Assembly: GCA_035610835.1 (NCBI GenBank)
Contig: CM069446.1
Coordinates: 51,189,625-51,253,624, forward strand
Origin: Ophiura sarsii
Taxonomy: Eukaryota; Echinodermata; Ophiuroidea; Amphilepidida; Ophiuridae
Direction of reading: 5' to 3'
Length of the DNA: 64,000 nucleotides
The notes below the pieces were generated by a model. That model had not been told where the DNA came from, ran no database searches, and saw only the letters and a program-made list of their open reading frames with translations. Made by a program: the position numbers and the translations under genes. Positions 53,060-64,000 of the stretch are shown piece by piece; the first letter of the stretch is position 1, and the number at the start of each line of letters is the position of its first letter.

Positions 53060-54130
53060 GTCAGAGGTCATGTCAAAGGTCATATTCATATCATGAATGC
53101 CGGCAAGCTATTTGTTCCACATCATCAAACAAAAACTATTGTTTGGTTGTCATAAATCTTTTTTCTTCATTTAAATACATTATTTTGTCAAAATCTCAAA
53201 TTTGGAAAACTAACTTTACCACTGCTTTTTTGTTGAAATGCTTTAATTGTATGAATCTAATAATGTAATAAAATTATTGTTAAAATATTTGTAATTGAGC
53301 ATCAATGTTCCAGTAAACTGAAGATTTAAGAGATGCAGCGAATAAAACACCTTTAAAAAAACACCACCATTTTCTTTTTGGCAAGGTCAGTGTATGACAA
53401 CCAAACATTGTTTCTTCAGTGACGCTGTTTGTCATTCATACTGTACATATTCCACATATTATTAAAGAATGGTGATATCCGTCAGAAATAATTATTTAGG
53501 AGTTTTCCCACATAGTGTGGCTATAAAGCACAATACTTTCAAGAAAATGTGATATTTTGTGCTCAAATCAGCAGGGTTATTTGATAATTAAGCCATATAA
53601 TAAGTTGTTCATGCTACATAATCATTTATATGAACTACTAATTTTAAACATTTGAAATTTTTAGAAGTTTGAAAATTAAATGGAAACTTGTGAAAAGAAA
53701 TCAAAATCAAACAAATCTAAAGTTCAGAAAATCAAAATAAAAGAATCAAAAAATAAAATAAAATAAAATAAAAAAGATCGACCAAAAAACAATAACAAAG
53801 CCTGACCATCCCTACTTCAGAGGTCTGTCTGCTCATAATGTGTCATACCTTGCATCCCACGGCATCATGCGGTACTTGAAACACACAGTGGCTACATCTG
53901 GTTTAGTATGACAAAATGCTATCCATTTTCATTTAGTCATAAGATTTTGCCCATTGGTATCACATCATTGGAATGTTAGCTACTTGACATTGAAATGCAG
54001 TTTGCATTAGGCCAAACAAAGAAGAAGTTTGTTTCCAGTTAGCAAGCCTGAAGAATCTAATGCACAATGCGGTTGTTAAAAATTATTTTTATGCTCAAAT
54101 TCATAGTGGAGATTCACTTGAACTGGTTTT
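53060..54130. other. Downstream intron with A-rich runs
   Basis: AT-rich. AAAAT pentamer repeats lie at about 53750-53775, followed by AAGATCGACCAAAAAACAAT of the CGACC family. No further exon of the CCDC50-like gene is recognisable. Confidence 0.4.
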
Positions 54131-54135
54131 ATTTA

Positions 54136-54574
54136 TATAATATAAAGCAGTTTGCCAACCCACAGTGTTTACAATTAGACAATTAGACAATAAGAACAAA
54201 TATTATTATTATATAAAATAATATATATTTGATTTATTCAGTTTCCTCTTGTAACACTTTATGCGATCCCTACCGGGTTTGGCCACTTGTCTATGTTATT
54301 GTGTTATGTGTATTGTAATTTGTAAAACCCTGTCGCTTATACACTTACCGCTGGTTCAACTTGCCGTTTACCAGCAAGACAGATGGCTTTTTAGTGGTAA
54401 AAGCGCCTGGCTAGTGTTCAGGAGACTTGGGTTCAATTCCCCGCCGGTGACTGTCCTTGCATATTTTTCGTTGTGACGTTCTCCGGTGTTTGTTATTAAT
54501 ATTTGTTGTTATATTGTCTACGATGTACATGTAAAACACCGTAGGTTGGTAAACTGCTTTATATTATATTATAT
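54136..54574. mobile_element. Inverted-repeat element carrying a tRNA-like core
   Basis: TATAATATAAAGCAGTTTGC continuing CAACCCACAGTGTTT on the left matches, inverted, the right end (complement of AAACACCGTAGGTTGGTAAA and CTGCTTTATATTATA), about 38 bp with four or five mismatches. The core at 54385-54452 has TTAGTGGTAAAAGC (A box) and GGTTCAATTCC (54430-54440, B box) on the plus strand. A SINE bounded by TIRs is unusual. Confidence 0.65.
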
Positions 54575-55004
54575 ACATGTATAATATAAAATAATATATG
54601 GTTTTATTTAGTCAAATCTGTGCATTTATGTTACTCTTATGCTCACTAAAATGTTCACCGTGGATTTTCACTTTCATGTTTGCCGTATGCGGCTAATTGC
54701 CATCTTGTCACACGTTGGACATAATTTCGACAAAAGATTGCACCCTAACAATAATTATTTCCTTTTTTTCAATAAATAAAATTAAATGCGCAAGAATCAA
54801 GCGTCTCAGTGAAACGCGTGCACACTACTGGAAACAAACTTTTTTTGTTTTGTTTGGCCTTATATACGTGTGATATTGTAAGTTATACAATCATGTGCCT
54901 TGCTTTTTTATGTCCATGCTTTCCATGATATTAAGAAAATTTCCATGATCCATGGTCTCTAATTACCCACACAACACCCCATGATCCATCCCATAATAGT
55001 ATAC

Positions 55005-55215
55005 TGTAATAGTGGAAATATTCGCGCTATATTTATTTACTTGCTTTTCGTGCTAAAATGAGCAAACAGGAAAATAAAAACGCACAAATATATTTATCTT
55101 GTATGTAGGTCTATGTACGGAAGCTCAAAATTGCAAAAATAAAAACAAGCAAATTTGTTAAAAATGTGCAAAGCACAAAAAAGTACACGCCGACAAATTT
55201 CACTTTTACAGTACC
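55005..55215. mobile_element. MITE of the TACTGTAAAA family, copy 3
   Basis: The ends TACTGTAATAGTGGAAATAT and CACTTTTACAGTA are inverted. GGAAATATTCGCGCTA and AAAAACAAGCAAAT are shared with the other copies. Confidence 0.7.
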
Positions 55216-55219
55216 ATAA

Positions 55220-56150
55220 TATTAAATGAAAATACACACACACACAAAATGCCCACAAAATCAGTATTCCCCCATATCTAATATATGGTTTGGGTTTTGA
55301 TCAAATGATAAAACAATGCTTTATTCAAACAAAGCTTTAATATCCCTTATATAATTATATGTACATGGGTAATAATTGCATGGTTATTAAGAGCTCTATC
55401 CAGATATTTTATGGTCAATTAGCGCAGTATAAAAGCCCTTACTTTATTAAATATTGGCTTGTATTGCATGTGTGCGTGGATGGCCTGTTAGTGTTAGATT
55501 GGCATAGTCAATTATTACAAATCATTTCTTGCGTGAATTAACAACAAAAGCTTTACAAATGTTTTACTTCATACCGTATGGTCACTTTTTGCACGATTGA
55601 GTTTTTTGTTCAGTAATTTATTTGGCAAATTCTATGTTATGTCCTTTATATCAACACATAATGAAAAGAAACAATTGTGTGCAACTTAATGTCAACGCAT
55701 TATTTAGATATAATGCAAAATTCAATGCAGAGGGCGATCATCTTTACTTTTATACTATATAACATAACTGGTGATCTCATTTGCAAAAATAATTCATTAA
55801 TGATAAACATTGGGATCATTTTTAGCTCAGCCTACTACAGTAGGATGAGGCTCTTGTTATCACGTTCGAAAGGTCAGTGATAGCATGGTGAATGGCAATA
55901 GTTTCTAAACGCTAGGAAGTAAAAATGGCCCGGAAAAATGGCAATTAAGACAAAACAGATAAAACATTTTAAAAAGTGACTCGGAACATCTTCTAGATAT
56001 GTTACGATACAACATATGAGATGCATTTCCTGACGTTTTTCACTTGCGTTAAAATGTTATTAAAGGTTTAACCAAAAAACTAGGGTGTCTTGAAACTTGT
56101 CCAGGTCAAGCAAGCACCTGCAAGGCAAGTCATTTATCACTATCATTATT
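55220..56150. other. No supported gene
   Basis: AT-rich with an ACACACAC run near 55235. Short open frames (55359-55541, 55677-55880) have no recognisable domain or conserved motif. Confidence 0.35.
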
Positions 56151-56154
56151 CAAA

Positions 56155-56325
56155 GAAGATTTCTTGATGTACCCCATAATGCTTAGCGCCCCTACAGTAT
56201 TAGCAGGGCTTAATATCACCAGAACAAACAGTGTCACACATGTGTTAAAGTAATTAACAACTGAAGGTCATCTGGTCATGTGATGAAAGTGAAGCATCCT
56301 GGGGTGCATCAAGAAATTGTTGATC
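56155..56325. mobile_element. Small inverted-repeat element
   Basis: TTTCTTGATGTACCCCATAA and, inverted, TTTCTTGATGCACCCCAGGA form the ends, with AATGCTT / GAAGCATC continuing the pairing. It is about 170 bp and non-coding. Confidence 0.6.
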
Positions 56326-56369
56326 ATTATTTGAGCTTGTGTCAAATTCAAAACAAACAGGAGTTCCTT

Positions 56370-57035
56370 TAGGCCAAGAATACTTTTTTTGTTTGTTTGT
56401 CCACATCCGACAGACTGTGAACCTTGGTGCCGACCATATTATTTTTTATTTTCTATTATTTTTTTTAAAATAACTTTTTTTTGAGCTATTTAAATGGCCA
56501 AAAAGACCGTCTTATTCGTAATTTCATACGCTGTAAGCTGATTTCAACATAATATAAAACTTTTTTTGGGGGTACCTACCTAGTTAGTTCGGGAAAAAAT
56601 AGGTTTAGTAATACTTTCACGTATATATATCTAACAGAACATCACCACTATGTTATTTCACTTTTTGCAAATTTTCTATCATAATAAATGGCGGCGACCG
56701 ACAACATGTTCACGGTATCTGCGCATTGCAAATTTGTTACAAAAAATACCCTTTGACCGAGTGTTGCAACCAGTACTACAATATTGCAACTCTATACAGA
56801 CAATCTGTCCGAGCAGGATTTCAATTCTAACAAACTCATGAAAAAAAGTTCAATACTCTCAAAGTGATGTGTTTTGTGTTTGGATGACTATCATTCACAG
56901 TATTCATGCCAAATTTATATTCCCAAATACAATATCCATATTTAAAAAATAAAAATATTTTTTTTTATCCAACCTACAGACCCTACCTTTTTCGGACCTC
57001 TATGGACAAACAAACATTTTTTCTTTGTTGCCTTA
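56370..57035. mobile_element. TIR-like element of the CGACC / TTTGTTTGTCC family
   Basis: The left CTTTTTTTGTTTGTTTGTCC with CATCCGACAG is echoed inverted at the right (CGGACCTCTATGGACAAACA and ACATTTTTTC). The interior has GGTGCCGACC near 56432 and CAGACCCTACC near 56976, similar to the repeats at 42057 and 60417. Confidence 0.5.
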
Positions 57036-57162
57036 TACCACTGCCTGTCTTCAAAAGCTTGCCCAAACAAACAATTATTGTTACTGTCACACTCCTGAAT
57101 CAACATATCAATGGACAATATAATGACTGTTTATCAGTCAATCCACCAGCAGACAATGTGTG

Positions 57163-57352
57163 CTACTGTAAAAGCCAATATTTTCGTGTACAGATATTTT
57201 CGCACATTTTGATATCATAGACATTTCGCGAATTGTTTTTTTCGTGGGTGACCTTCTGGATGCACTGCATGAATGTTGAAAACATTATTTTGGCGTGTCA
57301 TAATTTTCGCCAAAATAAAACCGCCGCCAAAATTTCAGCTTTTACAGTATAT
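57163..57352. mobile_element. MITE of the TACTGTAAAA family, copy 4
   Basis: The ends TACTGTAAAAGCCAATATTT and GCTTTTACAGTA are inverted. Internal sequence differs from copies 1-3, with TTTTCGCCAAAATAAAACCG, so it is a related subfamily. Confidence 0.65.
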
Positions 57353-57524
57353 CAATAGCTACACTGTATTATAACATTTCGGCCATGACCTTGTTGTGAA
57401 GTGTTGGTATAGATAAAATTACAACTGTTTAATATAATAATTAAATAATATTGAATGGAATCATGGAATTATGATGGTCAAAAGTACACAGATGAAAAAA
57501 TCCTGGTGTTCTCTCTTCGTATTC

Positions 57525-58690
57525 AGAGGGGTAACACATGATTGTTCCAGGATCTTGAAATACCCCCTATTTGAAGGTGTTTCGCGGACAATTTTGCCAA
57601 TTTGACCCCCTTTTTCGTATTAAAAGGCGGACATTTTGCCTGAAAATAACCCCCCTTTTTCACCATTCCAAGGACACTTTATATATAGTCCCTCTATTTG
57701 CGTAAAAACGAGGACATTCTATTTTATTTTCTTCTTCGCGTACATAAACCTCTACAAAAAACACCCCTAATTTTGTTAAATCGCGGACATAGGTTTCAAA
57801 ATGACCCCTTATTTTTGGAAAACATGGACAAAGCTTCAAAAAACACCCCTAATTTAGGGAAATCGCGGACCAGGGCAGGAAAAAGAGGGCAAATCGGCAA
57901 GCTCCTTGTGCCGGGAAATGTTGCCATATCGTAGGAAATCCCTACCCCCCTAAAATTTTTTTTTTTTTTTAAAATTTAAAAGGGTTTTTTTTAGAGTATT
58001 AGGCATTATACAGCCGATATTCCATAATATGATGCACCATGGCATCAATTGGACCTTAATTTTCCAAAAAGCTTAAAGGGCACAGGAAAAGGGATGATAA
58101 TCCTGCTACAAGTCTTTGTGGGACATTCCATTACAATAAACAGGGCCAGAAAATGAACACGCCACAAATGACATCATTTGTGGTATATTGATTATCAGTG
58201 AGTATCATGAATAGATTCAAACCAGTCACCTGGAATTTTCTTTTCATAGTACTCACAGAGCTATCAATAGTTCCACAATTGATGTCATAATCAACTAGCA
58301 CATATATTGAATGCTTTCTGGTCCCTCCTCGTAGACTTGACTCAAATCACACCACTTGTATTTGCATTTCATGTGCCCTTTAAGGTTCTATGGGGGGCCG
58401 CCCCCTCCGCCGCTAAACCAGCGGTAAATCCAACTTTGTCGAATTTCTCTTGCAGGGAAACCTTGCATCTTTTCCAGCCCTGTCGCGGACATAGCTTCAA
58501 AAAGCACCCCTAATTTAGGAAAATCGCGGACATAAAATGTTCGCGGAATGTCCGCGGACATGGTATGTTCGCGGAATGTCCGCGGACATGATACAGAAAA
58601 CCGCCCTTTTCCGCGAGTTTTGGAACGATCATGCGTACCCAAAGTCAATGTTGACTGAAACCACCGGGGCAAAAATGTACCTCAATCGTT
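57525..58690. repeat. Dispersed repeat, inverted relative to 43040-43515
   Basis: ACACATGATTGTTCCAGGAT, TTTGCCTGAAAATAACCCCC and GTACCCAAAGTCAATGTTGA match the opposite strand of 43040-43515. Between about 58515 and 58590, ATGTTCGCGGAATGTCCGCG is repeated in tandem with GTCCGCGGAC palindromes. GCGGACA words recur throughout. Non-coding. Confidence 0.6.
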
Positions 58691-58699
58691 CCAAAAGTA

Positions 58700-59215
58700 G
58701 GTGTAAAGTCAAAAAAAAATTGCACAGTTCTTGGCTCACAAAAGTCTTGTTGGTTCTTTCTCATTTCTCGCCCCCAATATGAATAACCTAGCTACGTCAA
58801 AAAAGTTCAGAAACCCAAAACTGCAAGTTGGCCACCCCCCAGGCCCCAAGTATTTCTGAACACTCCCTAAACGGCTATATCTTGCCTCACGTCCCGTACT
58901 ATTAGTTATCCCCTGCATGTTCACACAATACGGACAAATACCTATGGTTTGGCATGTCATATCACATGAGGCCGCATGCCGAATGTGATATGGCACAAAA
59001 CATGTCTGGTTAGGTTATACTTATATGCAGATCATTTATTTTATGGCGTGGGTTAGACCTTTTTGCGGTATATTTCGGCCTCAGAATGTAACAGAAATCG
59101 ACTCGGTTGCATTTAAATCATCCGCCATTTTATTCGTATTTTAAGCAACTCTTCCACAGACGCAAAGCAATCGCTTTACACGTAATATCATTTAGCACCA
59201 TCTGGTAACGCAGTT
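58700..59215. other. No supported gene
   Basis: Mixed sequence with a CCCCCAGGCCCC patch near 58840 and a TGATATGGCA / GTCATATCAC pair near 58955-58995. No coding evidence. Confidence 0.35.
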
Positions 59216-59219
59216 AATC

Positions 59220-59430
59220 GACGATATGGGAATATATCGTGTGGTTTGACTTGTTGTTTACACGATATGGATCAGATTTCATACGTGTTAACCAATGAGA
59301 TTGAAGTATGTACACTTACTAAACGATAAAGAATAAATCGTGTATAGCTACAACATATTTTAATTGGTTTGAGCATGCACACTTGAGTTACGGGACGTGT
59401 AGCAAGACATTGCCCCTAAACTATCCTTGG
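59220..59430. repeat. Dispersed repeat related to the window start
   Basis: GGGACGTGTAGCAAGACATT at 59392-59411 matches the motif at 1-260. CGATATGG and ATATCGTGT words recur in the segment (59222, 59268). Confidence 0.5.
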
Positions 59431-59689
59431 GGATCGGCAGAATTAAAAAGTGCACATTAAGTTGAAATATCCATTGAAAGTTCTGAGTAAAATGCTGAAA
59501 AGTTGCAGAATTCGCCAGTGTAGGTAGGCATAATTTAATTTACCAAGCCAGTCATGCCAGTGGGTACTGGATATAACAGACTATAAAATCTAGAGGCAAT
59601 GTAAAAGCTCATCAGAGTCCTAAAATGATGTATTTGAGGTTTATTTACATTGTTTTTTGTGTCTAATTATTTATTTAAACATTCATATG

Positions 59690-59755
59690 TCAAAGGTCAC
59701 CTATTAAGGTCACCTTTTATGGTCAAATGTCATCTGAGGTCAAGTTGTAAAATAA
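59690..59755. repeat. Cluster of AGGTCA-type half sites
   Basis: CAAAGGTCACC, TTAAGGTCACC, ATGGTCAAATG and TGAGGTCAAG occur within 60 bases. They resemble nuclear-receptor half-sites or a repeat remnant. Regulatory function is unproven. Confidence 0.35.
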
Positions 59756-60416
59756 GCGGTAAACATATAAAAAATGATAATTTTTGTGCATACATTATTA
59801 TGTTTTGAGCTGTTCAAGTGTGAATGACATTGGATCCAAAATTTTATAATGATAAAATTGGGTGATTTACTGAGTTTTAAAAATATTTTTAAAGAAAACA
59901 CCTCATAGCTCAACCAATACATTATGGACCTAATCTATCTAATACATGAAATTGACAGCTTGTCACTAATGGACAGGGATAGCGCTGGATCAAAAATGTA
60001 ATAGGTCTCATGACTTTTTTCAGGACCCTGTAGGACTTCAAAAAACAAATTTAAGGGGTCCCCAACAAAATTGAGGGGTCCTGAAGTTTGGGTATTTGAA
60101 AATTTTACATTTTTACGGACAGTTTTAATGAATTTATATTGTGAGCAAAGGATGGATATGTAATTTACAGAATTTCTTAAGGTTTCCATTTCCATACATC
60201 GTCAAATTTAAGGGGTCCCTTCAATTTTGATCGGGACCCGCAGTCTTTCCAATAAGAGATCTGACGCGTCACTACAAGAAAGTGAGACGTGTCAGAATGC
60301 GACCCCTGCTAATGGATACATGAAATTTATAGCTTGTCGCTAGCTGAGCTTCTGCATCATTGATGCTCTCGTTTACAAATACAGGCTGTATCTGAATTTG
60401 TGGTACCAGTCTATTT

Positions 60417-60762
60417 CAGGGCTGTCACTACGCTGGTCGGCACCGACCAACACAGACCTCGGCCGACCGGCACTCTAATTTTTTTTAATTTTTTTTTTTA
60501 ATTTTTTTTAAATTTTTTTTATTACAATTTGTGGATAAAATCATTATAAACTGCCTCATAAAACAAGAAATTATGTGGCAGGAACCCTCAAAGTGCATTA
60601 AAAAACCCTAAAAAGACATTAAGAAGGCCTCTGGATCCCATGCCATGATCCACTGCACGTTGGCGATGCATTATGACCTCCTGACCTCGTGCTTTTATCT
60701 GCTGATTTTTGCGTGTTTTTAAAAATTTAGCCGGCACTCAGATTAGTCTGGTGACAGCCCTG
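60417..60762. mobile_element. hAT-type MITE with perfect 8-bp target duplication
   Basis: The ends CAGGGCTGTCAC and GTGACAGCCCTG are exact inverses. GTCTATTT occurs on both sides (60409-60416 and 60763-60770). The 346-bp interior holds GGTCGGCACCGACCAACAC, T-runs and CCGGCACTCAGATTAG. It has no coding frame. End sequence and 8-bp duplication fit hAT mobilisation. Confidence 0.9.
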
Positions 60763-61414
60763 GTCTATTTATTGAATATTATCATCAAGATGACAATAGC
60801 TTTCAAAATGCAACAATACAGGTTGAGTCTGAATTATTTAGACCCAAATTCGTAGACTAATGACAATTTCATATGAATGGTTAAAACTGTTTCTTTCACA
60901 GGAAATTTTTAAATTTGACAAATTAAGGTAAACAAAAAAGGTCCGTCTGTCTCACATACATTTGGTCAAATAGCTGCGGGATATGGGATTTTTTTTTATT
61001 TTGTCATTTTTTAGCAATAATGATAAATGTGGAAATTCTTTTTTGTTTTTGGCCCACTTCTACCCCTTCCGGAGCCAATTTGTTTTTAATTTGTTTTCGG
61101 AAAACTTAAAAAACACACCCAAACTTGGCCTCATCGCGTAGGGTTATGCGGCAAAAGTGACTCCACATTTTTATGCACGCATTGAGTATGTGAGATGGAT
61201 CTTTACTTTTAAGTACCATTAGGCCAAGAAAAAATGAGACATTTAAAAATGTCTCATTTTCCAGTCTGCACATGGCATAGGTTTATGGACACAGAACAGT
61301 GCTTTGAATGAGGAAGTGTTGACTGACTCCACATGAAAACTGAACTAAACTGCAAAACTATTTTGTTTGTGTCAAGTATTTGTAGTAGCCAATGCTATTC
61401 AATTAAAGGAAGTC

Positions 61415-61885
61415 AATTTTTTGCATTTTGTGAGTGCTGTTATTAATGAACTATGACTCAAATGTACATAAAAGTATACATTTTTGGAAAGGAAATCGAT
61501 CAGGATCCAAATTTGGCATCAATCTTGAAACAATTGGAAAAAATCAAATTTGGTCACTTTTTGGTCAAAATTTCAAAAAATATTAGATTAGGTTAAAAAA
61601 TGAGAAATACGTCCCTATTTTAGTGTCTTTAAATCATAATCAAGCGATTTGGACATTTTCACTCAAAATATTTTTGTTAGCTTTGTTCAAAAATGTTGGG
61701 TCAAAAAAGTGTTTTTTGGTGATTTTCTCAACAACAAAAAAAATCATCTTTTTTGTTGGGGGGGTGGGGGGGTTCAAAATTAACGCCACATTTGGATTCT
61801 CTGATCCATTTCATTTCCAAAAATGTATACTTTTATATGCATTTGATTAATTACAGCACTCACAAAATTCAAAAAATAAAATCAA
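61415..61885. mobile_element. Foldback element with about 110-bp inverted arms
   Basis: The left arm TTTTGTGAGTGCTGTTATTA through AAAAGTATACATTTTTGGAA matches the right arm read inverted (TTTTGTGAGTGCTGTAATTA, AAAAGTATACATTTTTGGAA). Related arm sequence appears in 6406-8111 and 51000-51245. The loop includes TTGGGGGGGTGGGGGGG at about 61758. Non-coding. Confidence 0.7.
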
Positions 61886-62239
61886 ACTTCCTTAAAGGTG
61901 TATGTCCGATCACTTTTGATTTGTTTTCCTCACATCAACATATTGTGATATCAAAAGAAAACGCATAATTTTCTCATTATTTCTGTAAAATCTTATGCGC
62001 AAGATATGTTCCATTTAGACTGTATAGGCAAAAATGCAGTGAATTACCACAAAAGGAGGTTAAATAACCACCCGGCTAGTTTGTATACTTCGCAGCGGGA
62101 ATTTTTCATGTTGTGCATAAAAAATAAGTACCATCAGAGTTCTGCAACTCAAACTTTGGAATATGACTATTTTAAGGATGATCCTTCATGTAGAATAGAA
62201 AACATCAAGTTGAAAATCGGGCCAGAAATCGAAACACTA

Positions 62240-62824
62240 GGGGAGAGTGGGGTTGGTTGGAACATTTTTCAGAAAAATGACTCTATAACGCAATTAAAAT
62301 TGATTCAGGATTCAATAACTATATCAGTTCAAGCATACATATGTGTGTTACAAATACAGCATATAACATTCTAAGACTTGTTTATGTTTATTAAAATAAT
62401 CCACTTTGAAAAAATTATTTCAGCTGTTTCAACTAACCCCATGCATGGGGTTGGTTGGAACATGGCAGATGTTTAAGCTTATTGTGCAAAACATGGCATA
62501 CAACTGCACACCTATTTAGCCTTATTTTGTAGCTTAGTATAAGAGCCTAACATACTAAAAATATAGCCACATGAATCTACAAACATCATAGAGATAATAC
62601 AATACCAAATTTCTTAATGTCAAAAAATTTAAAAAAAGTTGAAAAATTGAATTTTCTTTTCTAACTCCAAGAAGACTGACACCCATGTGCTGTAGGCAAT
62701 GTGGTATGTGGGGGTTGCTTTTGCACACCACCTGATGGCAGTGTTTCTAGAAATTAATTGTTGGTTTTTAGGAAAATCTCAATGTTTCAACTAACCTCGC
62801 GTTCCAACATACCCCACTCTCCCC
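62240..62824. mobile_element. TA-flanked MITE with GGGGAGAGTGGGG ends
   Basis: The ends GGGGAGAGTGGGG and CCCCACTCTCCCC are inverted, with TA outside on both sides (62238-62239, 62825-62826). GGTTGGTTGGAAC follows the left end, and an internal ACCCCATGCATGGGGT palindrome at about 62437-62452 repeats the GGTTGGTTGGAACAT word. The 122-codon open frame starting at 62006 runs into this element and is not credible as a gene. Confidence 0.75.
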
Positions 62825-62983
62825 TACCTTTAAGCGTGAATCCATTTTTAACTGTTTTTTCTGTAAATGAGGAAGTGCAGTAACATGTTACACACAATTC
62901 CAATACAATTAGTTGAACCATAACACTGTGGTCAAGAGCAGTGGCAGCACTAGGGGAGGGGGATGTTGCCCCCCCCACCCCCA

Positions 62984-63309
62984 CACTGCAAATTATGAGC
63001 GTTTACTTTTGGACAAACTAAAAGTAAACACAAAAGTAAACGCAATACTAAACACTTATGTGAGCCCAACAACTAAGCTGTTTTCCACCCAGCCTCTAAT
63101 CAATAAGTGTCCCATTATATCACAAGATGGTGGAAACATCTGTGCTTATATTCACTCACTCGGAGTGTGCTTTGAGGTCAATTGGGTGCAAAATGCAAGA
63201 AACGTTTAGTTTTGCGTTTACTTTTCAGTTTACTTTTGTGTTGAGAATTGCGTTTACTTTTGAGTTTACTTTTAGTTTGTCCAAAAGTAAACGCTCATAA
63301 TTTGCAGTG
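62984..63309. mobile_element. TIR element with CACTGCAAATT ends
   Basis: CACTGCAAATTATGAGCGTT continuing to ACTAAAAGTAAAC is exactly mirrored at the right end. AAAAGTAAACGC words recur internally in both orientations. CCA flanks both ends (62981-62983, 63310-63312), a possible 3-bp target duplication. CACTG ends with short duplications are seen in CACTA/CMC-type elements; the assignment is tentative. Confidence 0.75.
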
Positions 63310-63312
63310 CCA

Positions 63313-63840
63313 GTCACGACCTTTGCCCTCCCCAGTTGCCCCCAATGAGCTCAAGCCCCACCCCATTGTGTCCCCCAAACAATCGAAAATGTTAAGTTTT
63401 AATGTCAATATTGATTACAATTAGTGTAAAATGTCTAATTCAGAACAAATTAAGCTAATTTCAGGCAATTTTTTACATTATAAGCCCACATTTTCTTCCC
63501 CCACCCTCCAATTTTTTCTTTCCCCCAGATTTGTTCTTGCCATCCGTTCCCATTTTGTTGTTGATGCTGTTGTCGCTACAGGTCAAGAGTGAATTCAGCA
63601 TGTGTTCGTTGCAAGCACATTTGTTCAAAATGGCACCATGGATAAACTTACTATTTCCACCAAATATTTTAAAACATAACAATATAACATACTAGTACCT
63701 GATTTACATTTGTTTTGATAAAAGTCCACACACATATTTTTTTATTTTAATAATTTTATCAAATTGGGTCCGTATCATTCTGACTTACCCTGTATGCCTT
63801 TACAAACCAAACCAGACTATTATGTGGTATAAGTAAGGGT
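63313..63840. other. No supported gene
   Basis: AT-rich sequence with C-rich patches near 63356 and 63497. No coding or RNA signal is seen. Confidence 0.35.
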
Positions 63841-63849
63841 AGAAAAAAA

Positions 63850-64000
63850 TCATATTATTTCCCTTATATATAGTGGTAGGGAAAATCTGTGATCACATTA
63901 TTTCCCTAACCCTTTATAACATATAGGGCGAGGGAAAATCTGTGATCACATTATTTCCCTGACCCTATATAACATATAGGGCGAGGGAAAATCTGTGATC
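63850..64000. repeat. 53-bp tandem repeat reaching the window edge
   Basis: GGGAAAATCTGTGATCACAT recurs at 63879, 63932 and 63985, a 53-bp period. Each unit contains TTATTTCCCT and ATATAGGGCGAGGG. The array continues past the right edge, so its true length is unknown. Confidence 0.85.

Noticed and set aside
62006..62374. Plus-strand open frame of 122 codons
   Set aside because: It runs into a TIR element at 62240 and its composition is that of AT-rich non-coding DNA.

Overview
The window is a gene-poor, AT-rich, intron-containing animal nuclear sequence packed with transposable elements. Phase-matched spliced exons, several families of non-LTR retrotransposon remains (CR1/L2/Jockey-like and RTE-like), tRNA-headed SINE-like pieces and dozens of short inverted-repeat elements point to a metazoan. 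The very frequent TAGGCCTA-type words and the mix of repeats fit a marine invertebrate deuterostome such as an echinoderm or hemichordate; that placement is inference.

Layout. 0-9 kb: two long satellite arrays (about 160-bp unit at 0.8-3.1 kb, about 180-bp unit at 3.4-6.0 kb), then a recent tandem segmental duplication (6.4-8.1 kb). 9.5-15.8 kb: a multi-exon gene on the minus strand encoding two divergent, non-RD protein-kinase domains in tandem; six confident exons plus a tentative first exon, all phase-compatible, giving about 726 residues. 16-36 kb: a dense graveyard of nested mobile elements, including inverted-repeat elements, an ACGTT-rich element invaded by a LINE, an inverted-repeat element carrying two inverted copies of a host-like first exon, several truncated LINEs and a near-perfect giant hairpin. 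37.0-53.1 kb and probably beyond: a second host gene on the plus strand, a CCDC50-like coiled-coil protein, recoverable only by joining six short exons with matching phases; its long introns are filled with MITEs, SINE-like pieces and low-complexity runs. 53-64 kb: probably further intron of that gene or intergenic DNA, with no exon I can support, but with a hAT MITE with perfect 8-bp target-site duplication and several other inverted-repeat elements; a 53-bp tandem repeat runs off the right edge.

The two genes have no evident functional link. The main points of interest are the tandem-kinase architecture, the cryptic CCDC50-like gene, a Harbinger-like MITE that landed inside that gene's 5' splice site and supplies its +5 G, and the captured exon inside a TIR element. 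Exon boundaries were read by eye from splice consensus and phase; no alignment or transcript evidence was available.
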